A stretch of DNA of 16,550 nt from CAZVWW01 sp964631265 (lineage in GTDB: Bacteria > Thermotogota > Thermotogae > MWEM01): NCBI GenBank assembly GCA_964631265.1, contig CAZVWW010000045.1:1-16550 (forward strand). Direction: 5' to 3'. The first letter of the stretch is position 1, and each line of letters opens with the position of its first letter. Shown in pieces: positions 6,945 through 14,152 of this stretch. The position numbers and the translations under genes are program-made. The notes beneath the pieces were generated by a model that did no database searches, was not told the origin of the DNA, and saw nothing but the letters and a program-made list of their open reading frames with translations.

Positions 6945-8483
6945 TCAATGTCGATCCTGATGGGGGTTCATTTCTTTAACCCGTTGCAGCGATTTCTCAA
7001 AATCCTGATCGTTTATTCTCAGCGTGTTCAGCTGAATCTTGTAATTATTTTCCGGGGCGATGCACTTTTTCAGGTCTACACTGCGCCGCAGGCAATTGTA
7101 GGCACCCTCGCGAACAACAAAATCGATTTCGGCTCCTGTCAGGCCAAGGAGCCTGTCAGTGAAAGCGCGGATATCCATTGTATCTGAAACGGGCATATCT
7201 CTCGTTTTGATTCTGAAGATATCATAACACCCCTGTTTAGTTGGCTTGTCAATTTCTATTGTATAATCGAATCTTCCAGGTCTCAACAGAGCTTCATCGA
7301 TGGAATTCTGTCTGTTTGTTGATGCAATAACACATATCTTTCCATAATCCTCTATGCCATCCATCAAAGAAAGAAGCTGGGTGACAAAACGGGATTCACT
7401 TCTCAGCGTCTCTTTTGAGGAACGGGTTTGGGCGACGGCGTCGATCTCGTCAAAAAACACAATGGTGGGCTGTTTTTTTCTGGCATCGGTAAAGATATTC
7501 CTCAGATTCTCTTCTGACTGACCCAGAAATTTATTAAAGAGCTCAGGGCCTTTGATTGGGATGAAGTGGGCGTTAATCTCGTTGGCTATCGCTTTGGCGA
7601 TCATTGTCTTCCCGCATCCCGGAGGACCGAAGAGCAGGATCCCCTTATGCGGTTTGATACCGAGATAATGAAAGAGTTCGGGCCGTTTCAACGGGAGCTC
7701 GATGACCTCGCGGATACTCTGAATGACATCATCTATGCCACCGATATCGGAAAATCTGACCTCGGGAATATTCCTGTTTTCGCTTTCCGGTGCCACTTCT
7801 TCTTCACCGGTATTCGGTTTAACCCCGACGGCCTCGAGGGTATTGTTGCCTGTTACTGTTTTTTGATAGCGAATCTTCCATCTCTTGTCTTCTTTGATGT
7901 TGATCTTTTCAGGAAATGACCGGATCACCCTCTCCATGCTCTTTCTGTCAAAGAAAGAACACAGTTCGAGATTCTTACTCTCTATCTCGTTTTTAAGCCC
8001 TTCCCGGATGTCCTCTTTGGCGATTATCCAGGTCTCCTCGTCCTCAAAATAACCAAAATCAAACCAGTAAACCAGTTCATCGTTGTACTCTTTGATCTCT
8101 TCAACAGAAGATGAATCAATCAGATTGAGTAATCGGCATCCCCATCCCGATTCCAGACAGTACTTTTCTTCATCAGGGGATTCCTTCCGATATTGCCTGC
8201 ATCTGAATACTCTTAAGATCTTGCTCATACCGGTGTAATCAACTTTTTTTCCTCTGAATCTCATAAGGACTGTTTTCCAGTTCTTGACAATGGCCAGGAG
8301 GCGTCCGATTTCTCCGACCTTTAAACGGAATTCATCAATATCAACCGTGATGGAGTTCTTTCGTGTTATTGGAGAGGCCACCGTATGGTCTTCAAAATCC
8401 CGGACCAGATTGAGAGCCTCATCATATGAAAAGGAAGGTTCTTTTTGGAACTCAATGTAGAAAAAGGGGTTTTGATTGATCAA
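6945..8483 (-). CDS. AAA+ ATPase (Cdc48/proteasomal-ATPase-like module) with unrecognised N-terminal region
   Basis: A 512-residue protein. The C-terminal half is a classical AAA module: SDIGGI linker near 245, Walker A GPPGCGKT (286-293), Walker B IVFFDEID (Asp345, Glu346), sensor-1 Asn390, and second-region-of-homology LLRPGRFD with arginine fingers Arg401 and Arg404. This subtype (Cdc48, FtsH, proteasome ATPases) usually unfolds or remodels proteins as a hexamer. There is no protease domain and no transmembrane segment. The N-terminal ~235 residues match no family I know; they contain a Cys cluster (Cys95, Cys109, Cys116, the last in GWGCRLL). The start is uncertain: TTG at 8483 sits just after AGGAGG (8493-8488), while TTG at 8504 would place that site inside the gene. 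First gene of an operon with the phosphoesterase. Confidence 0.85.
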   Translation of the reverse strand: MINQNPFFYIEFQKEPSFSYDEALNLVRDFEDHTVASPITRKNSITVDIDEFRLKVGEIGRLLAIVKNWKTVLMRFRGKKVDYTGMSKILRVFRCRQYRKESPDEEKYCLESGWGCRLLNLIDSSSVEEIKEYNDELVYWFDFGYFEDEETWIIAKEDIREGLKNEIESKNLELCSFFDRKSMERVIRSFPEKINIKEDKRWKIRYQKTVTGNNTLEAVGVKPNTGEEEVAPESENRNIPEVRFSDIGGIDDVIQSIREVIELPLKRPELFHYLGIKPHKGILLFGPPGCGKTMIAKAIANEINAHFIPIKGPELFNKFLGQSEENLRNIFTDARKKQPTIVFFDEIDAVAQTRSSKETLRSESRFVTQLLSLMDGIEDYGKICVIASTNRQNSIDEALLRPGRFDYTIEIDKPTKQGCYDIFRIKTRDMPVSDTMDIRAFTDRLLGLTGAEIDFVVREGAYNCLRRSVDLKKCIAPENNYKIQLNTLRINDQDFEKSLQRVKEMNPHQDRH

Positions 8484-8515
8484 ATCGCCTCCTGTGTAGT
8501 ACAAAATTCCTTCTG

Positions 8516-8524
8516 ATTATAACA
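8516..8524 (-). promoter_or_regulatory. Extended -10 promoter for the AAA+/phosphoesterase operon
   Basis: On the minus strand TGT is directly followed by TATAAT (8521-8516), a consensus extended -10 about 33 nt before the chosen start. No convincing -35 hexamer is found at 16-18 nt, which extended -10 promoters tolerate. Confidence 0.6.
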
Positions 8525-8651
8525 CTTTACCATCAATGGATGATATTCCGGTTCAAACGGTGCGTTTCCGGGTATACCTCTGATTTATCAGAAGGGGAAC
8601 TGAGAGCGGTTATAAATGAGTTGACGGTGGAACTCCAGCCGGTATTGAATT

Positions 8652-8684
8652 AAAAAAAGAGGATACCCTTTCAGGCATCCTCTT
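8652..8684 (-). terminator. Rho-independent terminator of the 9867-8703 operon
   Basis: Arms 8657-8667 and 8674-8684 form an 11-bp stem with one mismatch and a 6-nt loop. Read on the minus strand the hairpin is followed by seven T (8658-8652, partly within the stem base). It begins about 19 nt after the stop of the gene ending at 8703. Confidence 0.85.
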
Positions 8685-8702
8685 GATCGTTCAGGTTCGT
8701 AA

Positions 8703-9449
8703 TTACGGTCTAAAGGCCGGCATTACCTCCGGGTTGATGGTATCGATACCAAGCCTCAACCGTAGCGTTTTATTGTAATCAACGGTTGAGCTGTAAGCAT
8801 CAATGGCCTCGATGATTGTTAGCGCTGTGAAGCCGATTGCTCCAGCTGTGCCTATCCAGGGATCACGCAATTTCTTTGTGTTGGTATTGGGATCGGTGAC
8901 ACTTTGAAAGCCGTAGACGGTGGCGCCGGCAAAGAGGACACGGGTACCGAGGAAGAAGAATCCGGCTGCTATCTTACCACAGTAAAAATGGCCGGTTCCG
9001 GGAAAAATTGTTCCAAGGCCGGCTGCAAGGGCCGGATTTTTCTGTTCTTCCTGATATTCAACCATCCTTCTTCTGCCCTCGAGTTCGGGGTCTATCAGTG
9101 TATCGACATAGCCCACGGGATTCGGCTGATATACAGGAGCATTGGGAATCGGTGCGACGGGAGGCTGTGGTGCCGGCTGTGGCTGGTTGCCGTTCGCAGG
9201 ATATTCCTCGGGGATCTGTTCCGCCGGCTGGCGGTTTCCGCTGCTTTCATAATCCACCAGTCTCACATTGTTTCTGTCGATTCTAATGGTTGTTCCGTCA
9301 ACCTTTTCAAGTGTTATGACCTGTTCATTCATCGAGAGGATTCTTCCCTCTATCGCTTCTCCATTTTTCAGAAAGACCTTCTCTGAAAAACCGGTTAACA
9401 GCAGAAGGGACAGACACAGTAAAATCAAAACGGTTTTTTTTAATGACAT
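8703..9449 (-). CDS. Exported protein: beta (SH3-like) domain, Pro-rich linker, hydrophobic Gly-rich C-terminus
   Basis: Not recognised as a named family. 248 residues. A Sec signal peptide covers about 1-22 (LKKTVLILLCLSLLLLTGFS). Residues 24-67 form a short beta-rich segment (KVFLKNGEAIEGRIL...GTTIRIDRNNVRLVDY) like small barrel domains in secreted bacterial proteins. Residues 72-112 are a Pro/Gln/Asn-rich spacer. From about 137 there is a Gly-rich hydrophobic part (NPALAAGLGTIFPGTGHFYCGK, then two likely membrane segments near 160-180 and 198-216), reminiscent of TM2 or DUF5683-like membrane proteins. The start at 9449 is chosen because it gives a clean signal peptide and lies 4 nt after the stop of the upstream Tyr-rich gene, with GGTGA overlapping that stop. 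Likely in the cell envelope with its operon partner; function unknown. Confidence 0.72.
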   Translation of the reverse strand: MSLKKTVLILLCLSLLLLTGFSEKVFLKNGEAIEGRILSMNEQVITLEKVDGTTIRIDRNNVRLVDYESSGNRQPAEQIPEEYPANGNQPQPAPQPPVAPIPNAPVYQPNPVGYVDTLIDPELEGRRRMVEYQEEQKNPALAAGLGTIFPGTGHFYCGKIAAGFFFLGTRVLFAGATVYGFQSVTDPNTNTKKLRDPWIGTAGAIGFTALTIIEAIDAYSSTVDYNKTLRLRLGIDTINPEVMPAFRP

Positions 9450-9453
9450 CAAA

Positions 9454-9867
9454 TCACCAGCCATATGGATAATGATAATAAGGGCTGTAGGTCCCGTAGG
9501 CATAAGAATGAGAATAGGGATAATAATGGCCGTAATGATGTACGACGGGTCTGCTGTATCTGTAGCTGACATTCCATCCATAGCTCGCCGTGGTTACCGG
9601 AACATAGGTTGGCATATATCGGGTCTGATACCTGACAGTGGGAGTATAAACGGCATGGGCCGAGGGATAAGACAGATACGAATAGGCATAATTTGGTGGT
9701 GAGTAATAATAACTCGGATACTGATAGGACGAAACAGGCATCCGGTAATACGGGGAATTCAAAGAAGGCAGTACGTATGAACTCCTGTCATAGGAATTCC
9801 CTGACGGCCAGGCTAATAAAAGTCCGGTGATACTTAACAAAAGTAGTAACAGTAAAGTTCTTTTCAT
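9454..9867 (-). CDS. Secreted tyrosine-rich protein of unknown function
   Basis: 137 residues; no family recognised. ATG at 9867 is preceded by AAGGAGGAG at proper spacing, which decides the start over an upstream in-frame codon at 9927. A signal peptide spans about 1-19 (KRTLLLLLLLSITGLLLA). The remainder is extraordinarily rich in Tyr: 31 of 137 residues, with Pro, Ser and His making much of the rest, in loosely repeated units such as SYQYPSYYYSPP, NYAYSYLSYP and HHYGHYYPYSHSYAY. No transmembrane segment and only one acidic residue after the signal, so the mature protein should be basic and low in complexity. It is translated just ahead of the 248-residue exported protein, so the two probably work together in or on the envelope. 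Structural, adhesive or metal-binding roles are possible but unproven. Confidence 0.75.
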   Translation of the reverse strand: MKRTLLLLLLLSITGLLLAWPSGNSYDRSSYVLPSLNSPYYRMPVSSYQYPSYYYSPPNYAYSYLSYPSAHAVYTPTVRYQTRYMPTYVPVTTASYGWNVSYRYSRPVVHHYGHYYPYSHSYAYGTYSPYYHYPYGW

Positions 9868-9931
9868 AGAATCTCCTCCTTGAGCAATATTAAAATGATT
9901 TTGAAAAAACCATACCAGTAAATCCATTTAC

Positions 9932-9937
9932 ATTATA
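9932..9937 (-). promoter_or_regulatory. Probable -10 box of the Tyr-rich protein operon
   Basis: Minus-strand TATAAT (9937-9932) lies about 65 nt before the ATG at 9867. The expected -35 position (around 9955-9960) reads ACATTT and is a poor match, so only the -10 is supported. Confidence 0.45.
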
Positions 9938-9961
9938 CATCATTTTTGGCTTAAAAATGTT

Positions 9962-10006
9962 AACGACTTTCGGTCGTTTGGATTTGAAGTGTTTATGGGT
10001 TAAAAT
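9962..10006 (+). promoter_or_regulatory. Possible promoter with small inverted repeat ahead of the glycosyltransferase gene
   Basis: TTGGAT (9978-9983), 17 nt, TAAAAT (10001-10006) is a weak promoter match. A 6-bp inverted repeat, AACGAC (9962-9967) and GTCGTT (9973-9978), abuts the -35 box and could be a regulator site in this divergent intergenic region. Both matches are short enough to arise by chance. Confidence 0.3.
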
Positions 10007-10040
10007 GAAGTATAGAAGTATAAAAGACTGGAGGTAAGTT

Positions 10041-11054
10041 ATGAAGATCCTTTTATATTCGGAAGGGCAGAAGTTATTCGGTAAATCAGGGGTCGGTAAA
10101 GCACTGGAACATCAGAAAATGGCATTGAAAAGCGCCGGTGTTGATTATACCTCAGATGAAAATGAGGACTACGATCTGGCTCATATTAATACCATCGGTA
10201 CAAGGTCATCCAAAGTGCTGAAGAAAACACAGAAAAAGGGAAAGCCGGCCATTTATCATACACACACGACATACGAAGACTTTAAAAACAGTTTCGTCTT
10301 GAGCAATCTCCTTGCTCCGCTGATCAAGAAGAGAGTGAGATATCTCTACAGCAGAGCCGATTACCTTATCTCGCCAAGTGAATACACAAAAAAACTGGTA
10401 GAGAGGTATCTGGTCAAAACCCCGGCTGCAGTTGTTTCAAATGGAGTAGATACAAAAAAATTCTCCCCGAACGGGGAGCTGGCCGCTTCGTTTCGTGAGC
10501 ATTTTAATATTGAGACACCACTCGTTATAAGTGTGGGCCTCCCATTTGAGAGGAAGGGTGTGGTCGATTTCTGCGATTTAGCCCTGAAGAGGCCCGGTTG
10601 GCGGTTTATCTGGTTCGGTGCAAAGCTGACCCCGCTACTCCCGGGAAGGATTAAAAAGCTCATCCAAAACCCGCCTGCAAACGTTTCATTTCCCGGATTC
10701 ATCGAGGAGTCGCTTCTTCTCGGCGCTTATTCCGCCGCTGATGCGTTTCTCTTTCCGAGTTACGAGGAGAATGAGGGCATCGTCGTGCTTGAAGCGCTTG
10801 CCATGAAGTGTCCGCTTATCGTCCGTGATATCGGGGTTTATAAAAACTGGCTGATATCAGACCACAACTGCCTCAAGGCCAATGACAACTTCGGCTTTAT
10901 TGAATCCGCGGAACGATTGATGACACGTCAGACTGAACGGGAGAAGATCGTCTCCAACGGCAGGAAGACGGCAAAAAAAAGAGACATCAGAAAAGTCGGG
11001 ACAAGACTCCGGGCAGTATATGAACAGGTTCTGAGCAGCGGAGAAACGGATTAA
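10041..11054 (+). CDS. GT4-family (GT-B) glycosyltransferase
   Basis: A 337-residue GT-B enzyme that would transfer a sugar from a nucleotide donor to a lipid, glycan or protein acceptor on the cytoplasmic face. The N-terminal acceptor half starts KILLYSEG with GKSGVGKALEHQ (14-25) and HTHTTYEDF (73-81). The linker NGVDTKKFSPNG (134-145) is typical of the family. The donor half has VGLPFERKGVVDF and the EX7E motif E243-NEGIVVL-E251 that contacts the donor. It resembles transferases making glycosyl-diacylglycerols, in part because of the opening SGVGKAL motif, but the acceptor cannot be assigned. ATG follows GGAGG at 6 nt. Its TAA interlocks with the stop of the convergent MATE gene over four bases (TTAA). 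Confidence 0.88.
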   Translation: MKILLYSEGQKLFGKSGVGKALEHQKMALKSAGVDYTSDENEDYDLAHINTIGTRSSKVLKKTQKKGKPAIYHTHTTYEDFKNSFVLSNLLAPLIKKRVRYLYSRADYLISPSEYTKKLVERYLVKTPAAVVSNGVDTKKFSPNGELAASFREHFNIETPLVISVGLPFERKGVVDFCDLALKRPGWRFIWFGAKLTPLLPGRIKKLIQNPPANVSFPGFIEESLLLGAYSAADAFLFPSYEENEGIVVLEALAMKCPLIVRDIGVYKNWLISDHNCLKANDNFGFIESAERLMTRQTEREKIVSNGRKTAKKRDIRKVGTRLRAVYEQVLSSGETD

Positions 11055-12391
11055 TGGATACTCTCGACGACGTTTTTCAGCCAGGCACCGCTTTTATAAC
11101 GCTTGATCACAATGATGAGTTTAATGACCTCTTCAACCATGCACATCGAATAGACAACCGGGAAAGGCCAGTTGAGGATGAGGCCGGTTATCGCGGTGGC
11201 CGGGATACCGATAAACCACAAACAGCCTGTTTCCACAAAAAAGGTGAATCGTGTATCGCCTCCCGCACGCAGGATGCCGACCACAAACAGGCCGTTTAAT
11301 ACCTTGACGGGAACAAAGATCATGGCAAGCCGGAGTAGAAATATCGCCAGTTCCTTGACCTCCGGTGTAACGTTGAAAAGCATAACGAACTGCGGGGCGA
11401 ATATGAACATGGGTGTTACACAAAAAACAGTGATAATCAGGATAAGAGTGATGATCTTTGAAGAGATCAATCTCGCGTTCTCATAATCCGAACGCCCCAG
11501 TTCCTGACCGATGATGACAGCAGCTGCGTTTGAAAGGGCAAACAGGAGTGCGAAGGCAAGTCTTTCAATGCTGTTCATTATACGGTTTGCGGCGAGGAGA
11601 CGGGTTCCCATATAACTGTATATAATCGAGTACATGGTAAACCCGGTGGACCAGAAGAACTCATTGGCCACCGTTGGGATGGTGTATTTTAAAAATCTTC
11701 TCAGGAAGTCCTTTGTGATACTCTCAAAATGCTCGAAGAAGACCATTCCGGGATATTTCCGGGTATAGACGACAAGGAGTGTCAGGGACAACTCAAATAG
11801 TCTGGCAATCAGCGTTCCCAGACCCGCTCCGCGGACTCCCATCGCTTCGATTCCAAACCGTCCGAAGATAAAGGTCCAGTTCAAAAAGACATTCAGACCG
11901 ATGGAGATGACGCTGATAATCATCGGCACAAAGGCATTCTCCGTGTTTCTCAAGACAAAAGAAAACGTCATCGTGATTCCAAATGTTATAAAGCTGTAGC
12001 TGATGATACTGAGGTATCCGATTCCCTCGTTGATGACGGCCTTATCCGGAGAAAAGATACGTAATGTTGCATAGGGAAAAAAGAGCGCCATGGTAAAAAA
12101 GAATGCCGATATGATCAATGAACAGATGATCATCAGCGCGGTGGTTCTTGAGATATTATCATACTGTTTGGTTCCCCAGAACTGGGCAACAAAGATCGAA
12201 CCGCCCGAAACAAGGCCAAACATGATGACGTTGAAAATGAAGAAGAACTGATTGGACAGGCCGACAGCGGCAATCGATATCTCTCCAAGCTGGCCTATCA
12301 TCAGCATGTCTACAAAATTCATGCTGCTGAATATGATCTGTTGTATAGCAATCGGCAGAGCAATTTTAAATATTCGTTTGTAGATTTCCAT
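11051..12391 (-). CDS. MATE-family multidrug/sodium antiporter
   Basis: A 446-residue polytopic membrane protein with about 12 hydrophobic segments and the usual MATE opening, IFKIALPIAIQQIIFSSMNFVDMLMIGQLG, where the conserved Asp-Met-Leu-Met-Ile-Gly lies in helix 1. Further family features are VAQFWG near residue 69, and the repeat half beginning IGQELGRSDYENAR. It would export cationic drugs or metabolites in exchange for Na+ or H+. The closest architectural group is the DinF/NorM-like bacterial exporters; the substrate is unknown. An in-frame TAG lies just 9 nt upstream of the ATG, which fixes the start at or after 12391, but no strong ribosome-binding site is visible. It is transcribed alone. 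Confidence 0.92.
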   Translation of the reverse strand: MEIYKRIFKIALPIAIQQIIFSSMNFVDMLMIGQLGEISIAAVGLSNQFFFIFNVIMFGLVSGGSIFVAQFWGTKQYDNISRTTALMIICSLIISAFFFTMALFFPYATLRIFSPDKAVINEGIGYLSIISYSFITFGITMTFSFVLRNTENAFVPMIISVISIGLNVFLNWTFIFGRFGIEAMGVRGAGLGTLIARLFELSLTLLVVYTRKYPGMVFFEHFESITKDFLRRFLKYTIPTVANEFFWSTGFTMYSIIYSYMGTRLLAANRIMNSIERLAFALLFALSNAAAVIIGQELGRSDYENARLISSKIITLILIITVFCVTPMFIFAPQFVMLFNVTPEVKELAIFLLRLAMIFVPVKVLNGLFVVGILRAGGDTRFTFFVETGCLWFIGIPATAITGLILNWPFPVVYSMCMVEEVIKLIIVIKRYKSGAWLKNVVESIH

Positions 12392-12423
12392 GGCGTTATT
12401 CTACCATACTCCGGTGAAGATCA

Positions 12424-12432
12424 TGATATAAT
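12424..12432 (+). promoter_or_regulatory. Extended -10 promoter of the metF-containing operon
   Basis: TGA immediately followed by TATAAT (12427-12432). There is no good -35 (CCATAC at 17-nt spacing). Transcription would begin near 12439, giving a leader of about 74 nt that starts at the inverted repeat described next. Confidence 0.6.
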
Positions 12433-12439
12433 TAATCTG

Positions 12440-12471
12440 TTCAAAAACTCATCAATTGTTTTTGAAAACAA
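12440..12471 (+). promoter_or_regulatory. Two overlapping, mutually exclusive inverted repeats in the operon leader
   Basis: TTCAAAAAC (12440-12448) and GTTTTTGAA (12458-12466) form a perfect 9-bp repeat with a 9-nt spacer. The second arm also belongs to a compact palindrome, TTGTTTT (12456-12462) and AAAACAA (12465-12471), with a 2-nt centre. In RNA the two-base centre would force a slightly larger loop. Located right at the predicted transcript start, it could be a repressor operator or a leader switch. No known riboswitch class is recognised here. Confidence 0.5.
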
Positions 12472-12512
12472 CCGTTACAGGTTTTTACTTAAACAGTATA
12501 TAAGGTGATACA

Positions 12513-13550
12513 ATGGATTTTGATTTTTTTTCAGTCAAGCTAATAGCCGAGGCGCATTCATCAGATGAACTCATTGTCGGTTTTTTCAACGGTAAAAAAG
12601 ACAGTCGCCTGGATTTTCAATTTGTTGCTTTTCCAAGGCGTTTTAAGAATCTCTTGAACCTCGAAACAACGGATCATCTCAGTGAGTTTCGTGAAAAGAT
12701 GAACGTCTTGTACAAGAGTTTAATGACCCGCTCTAATGATGTCCTTATGAAGAGCAATGAATTTATCGGTCATGTGAAGAGGATGATTCAAAAAAAGGGG
12801 GGGCGTTCTGCCTTTACCAAAAAGATCAGTCATATGATAGAGAAAAATGACCGGTCGAACCTTTATTATGAACTGCATGAGATTCTCAATGAATGGACGA
12901 GTGAAGTGAAACTCACATTTGATTATGAGGCTACTACTTATAACGAGCTTAGTGAGCGTGAGGCGGAAAAGAAGAATGTGGATATTGATTTAGACACCGC
13001 TTCAAATCTTCCCGAATCCAGACAGGATCTTATCTCAACATCTGATTTTTATCCTATTATTGATCCGATGGAGGGTATTAAGATATCCAATGTAAAAGTG
13101 GGAGAGCCGTTATATGTATCCGTGATACACTTCTCCGATGAAGAAGAACAAAAAAAGTTACAACAGGCACATCCACAGAGTTTTGATGAGAACGGTAAAA
13201 ACATCAAGCCCCTTGAATCTTATGTGATCGCGAGGGAATTCCTGAATGAAAAGAACGGCACGATGCTCATTAAGGTACTTATAGACGACTGGTTTGTTGC
13301 TAAATCGATCATCATGTCCAATATGCGAATTCGAAAGATAGACAAAAATTATTCGCTATTAGGAGAATCCGGCATGAAGAAGGAAGATGGGATTCAATTC
13401 AAGGCGGCTACGGGAAATAGCACCAAAAATACAGAAGACGATGAAGAGGCCCTTTTCTCGAAAGATAGAATCATTGACCTCATCATGACCGGTTCAATCC
13501 TTTTGCTTTTGGCTTTTATCATTATTGTTGTGACTTTAATCCTCTTCTAA
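12513..13550 (+). CDS. Tail-anchored protein of unknown function
   Basis: 345 residues; no family recognised. No signal peptide. The only hydrophobic segment is at the extreme C-terminus (about 320-345, IIDLIMTGSILLLLAFIIIVVTLILF split by no charges), preceded by an acidic Asn/Glu-rich linker (300-318), so the bulk should face the cytoplasm while anchored by its tail. Residues 1-40 and 185-280 look beta-rich; 55-130 is charged and helical. No catalytic or nucleotide-binding motif is seen. ATG follows AAGGTGA at 12503-12509. The next gene starts 3 nt after its stop, and the following one is metF, so it is co-transcribed with one-carbon genes; whether it takes part in that pathway is unknown. 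Similar tail-anchored bacterial proteins often act as membrane docking or scaffold factors. Confidence 0.8.
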   Translation: MDFDFFSVKLIAEAHSSDELIVGFFNGKKDSRLDFQFVAFPRRFKNLLNLETTDHLSEFREKMNVLYKSLMTRSNDVLMKSNEFIGHVKRMIQKKGGRSAFTKKISHMIEKNDRSNLYYELHEILNEWTSEVKLTFDYEATTYNELSEREAEKKNVDIDLDTASNLPESRQDLISTSDFYPIIDPMEGIKISNVKVGEPLYVSVIHFSDEEEQKKLQQAHPQSFDENGKNIKPLESYVIAREFLNEKNGTMLIKVLIDDWFVAKSIIMSNMRIRKIDKNYSLLGESGMKKEDGIQFKAATGNSTKNTEDDEEALFSKDRIIDLIMTGSILLLLAFIIIVVTLILF

Positions 13551-13553
13551 AAG

Positions 13554-14138
13554 GTGATTATTATCAGTATTGTAAGCATTGATAAGAGAGATTTTCTACC
13601 TTCCAAGACATTGTATCTGTTGAGAGCCGGCTTTAAGGGCAGGACAATAAAAGCTGATGAATATATGATTGATCTGGCCAATAAGATCTACCTTGAGGCA
13701 ATCAAATTGGTGGATTCTAAGGTTCTCTTAAGGACTTATGGGATTCATGATGTGAGTCCCTTGAATCTTCCGGAGAGTTTTTCCCGATGTCTGGAAGTCA
13801 CTTTGTTTGTTTCAACGTTGGGCAAAAGAATTGATGATAAGATTAATGAGTATTCCAATAACGGAAAAACCCTTCAGGCTACGCTCCTTGATGCATGGGG
13901 TTCAGAGTCTGTTGAGTCAATCAACGAGCGTGTTGATGAACGCATTAGAGAAAAAATGAGAAGAGAATCCCCAACAAAAAAAGGAACCAGGAGATTCTCC
14001 CCCGGATACGGTTCTGTCAGTATCCTGGAAAACATCAAAATCTTGAAGAAACTCGGATGTGATTTTGTTGATGCAAAAGAGAATTCAGGTGTTTTAATCC
14101 CCGTGAAAAGCACAACCTGCATGATTGGCTGGTGTTGA
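13554..14138 (+). CDS. Stand-alone cobalamin-dependent methionine synthase activation-domain protein
   Basis: A 194-residue protein matching the C-terminal AdoMet-binding reactivation domain of MetH, here without the methyltransferase and B12 domains. Seen: the helix LLDAWGSESVESINERVDERI (111-131), the AdoMet-binding motif RRFSPGYGSVS (146-156; Arg147, Pro150, Gly151, Tyr152, as in E. coli RxxPGY), and the closing VDAKENSGVLIPVKSTTCMIGW. Known family role: reductive methylation of oxidised cob(II)alamin using AdoMet. Free-standing versions occur in bacteria with split MetH (for example Thermotoga TM0269). The start is uncertain: GTG at 13554 is 3 nt after the previous stop, but AAGGTG at 13551-13556 could itself be the ribosome-binding site for an ATC/ATT start near 13560-13569. 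metF follows after 14 nt. Confidence 0.85.
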   Translation: MIIISIVSIDKRDFLPSKTLYLLRAGFKGRTIKADEYMIDLANKIYLEAIKLVDSKVLLRTYGIHDVSPLNLPESFSRCLEVTLFVSTLGKRIDDKINEYSNNGKTLQATLLDAWGSESVESINERVDERIREKMRRESPTKKGTRRFSPGYGSVSILENIKILKKLGCDFVDAKENSGVLIPVKSTTCMIGWC

Positions 14139-14152
14139 AAGAGGTGTGAAAA

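Noticed and set aside
8540..8653. 37-codon plus-strand ORF (starting MIFRFKRC) in the gap before the terminator
   Set aside because: No ribosome-binding site, overlaps the AAA+ promoter region, no recognisable similarity; at most a gene remnant.
9450..9581. N-terminal extension of the 248-residue exported protein to 9581
   Set aside because: It would overlap the Tyr-rich gene and bury the signal peptide; the ATG at 9449, 4 nt after that gene's stop, is better.
8904..9702. Overlapping plus-strand ORFs opposite the Tyr-rich and exported-protein genes
   Set aside because: They lack ribosome-binding sites and domain character; the minus-strand frames have signal peptides, ribosome-binding sites and a terminator.
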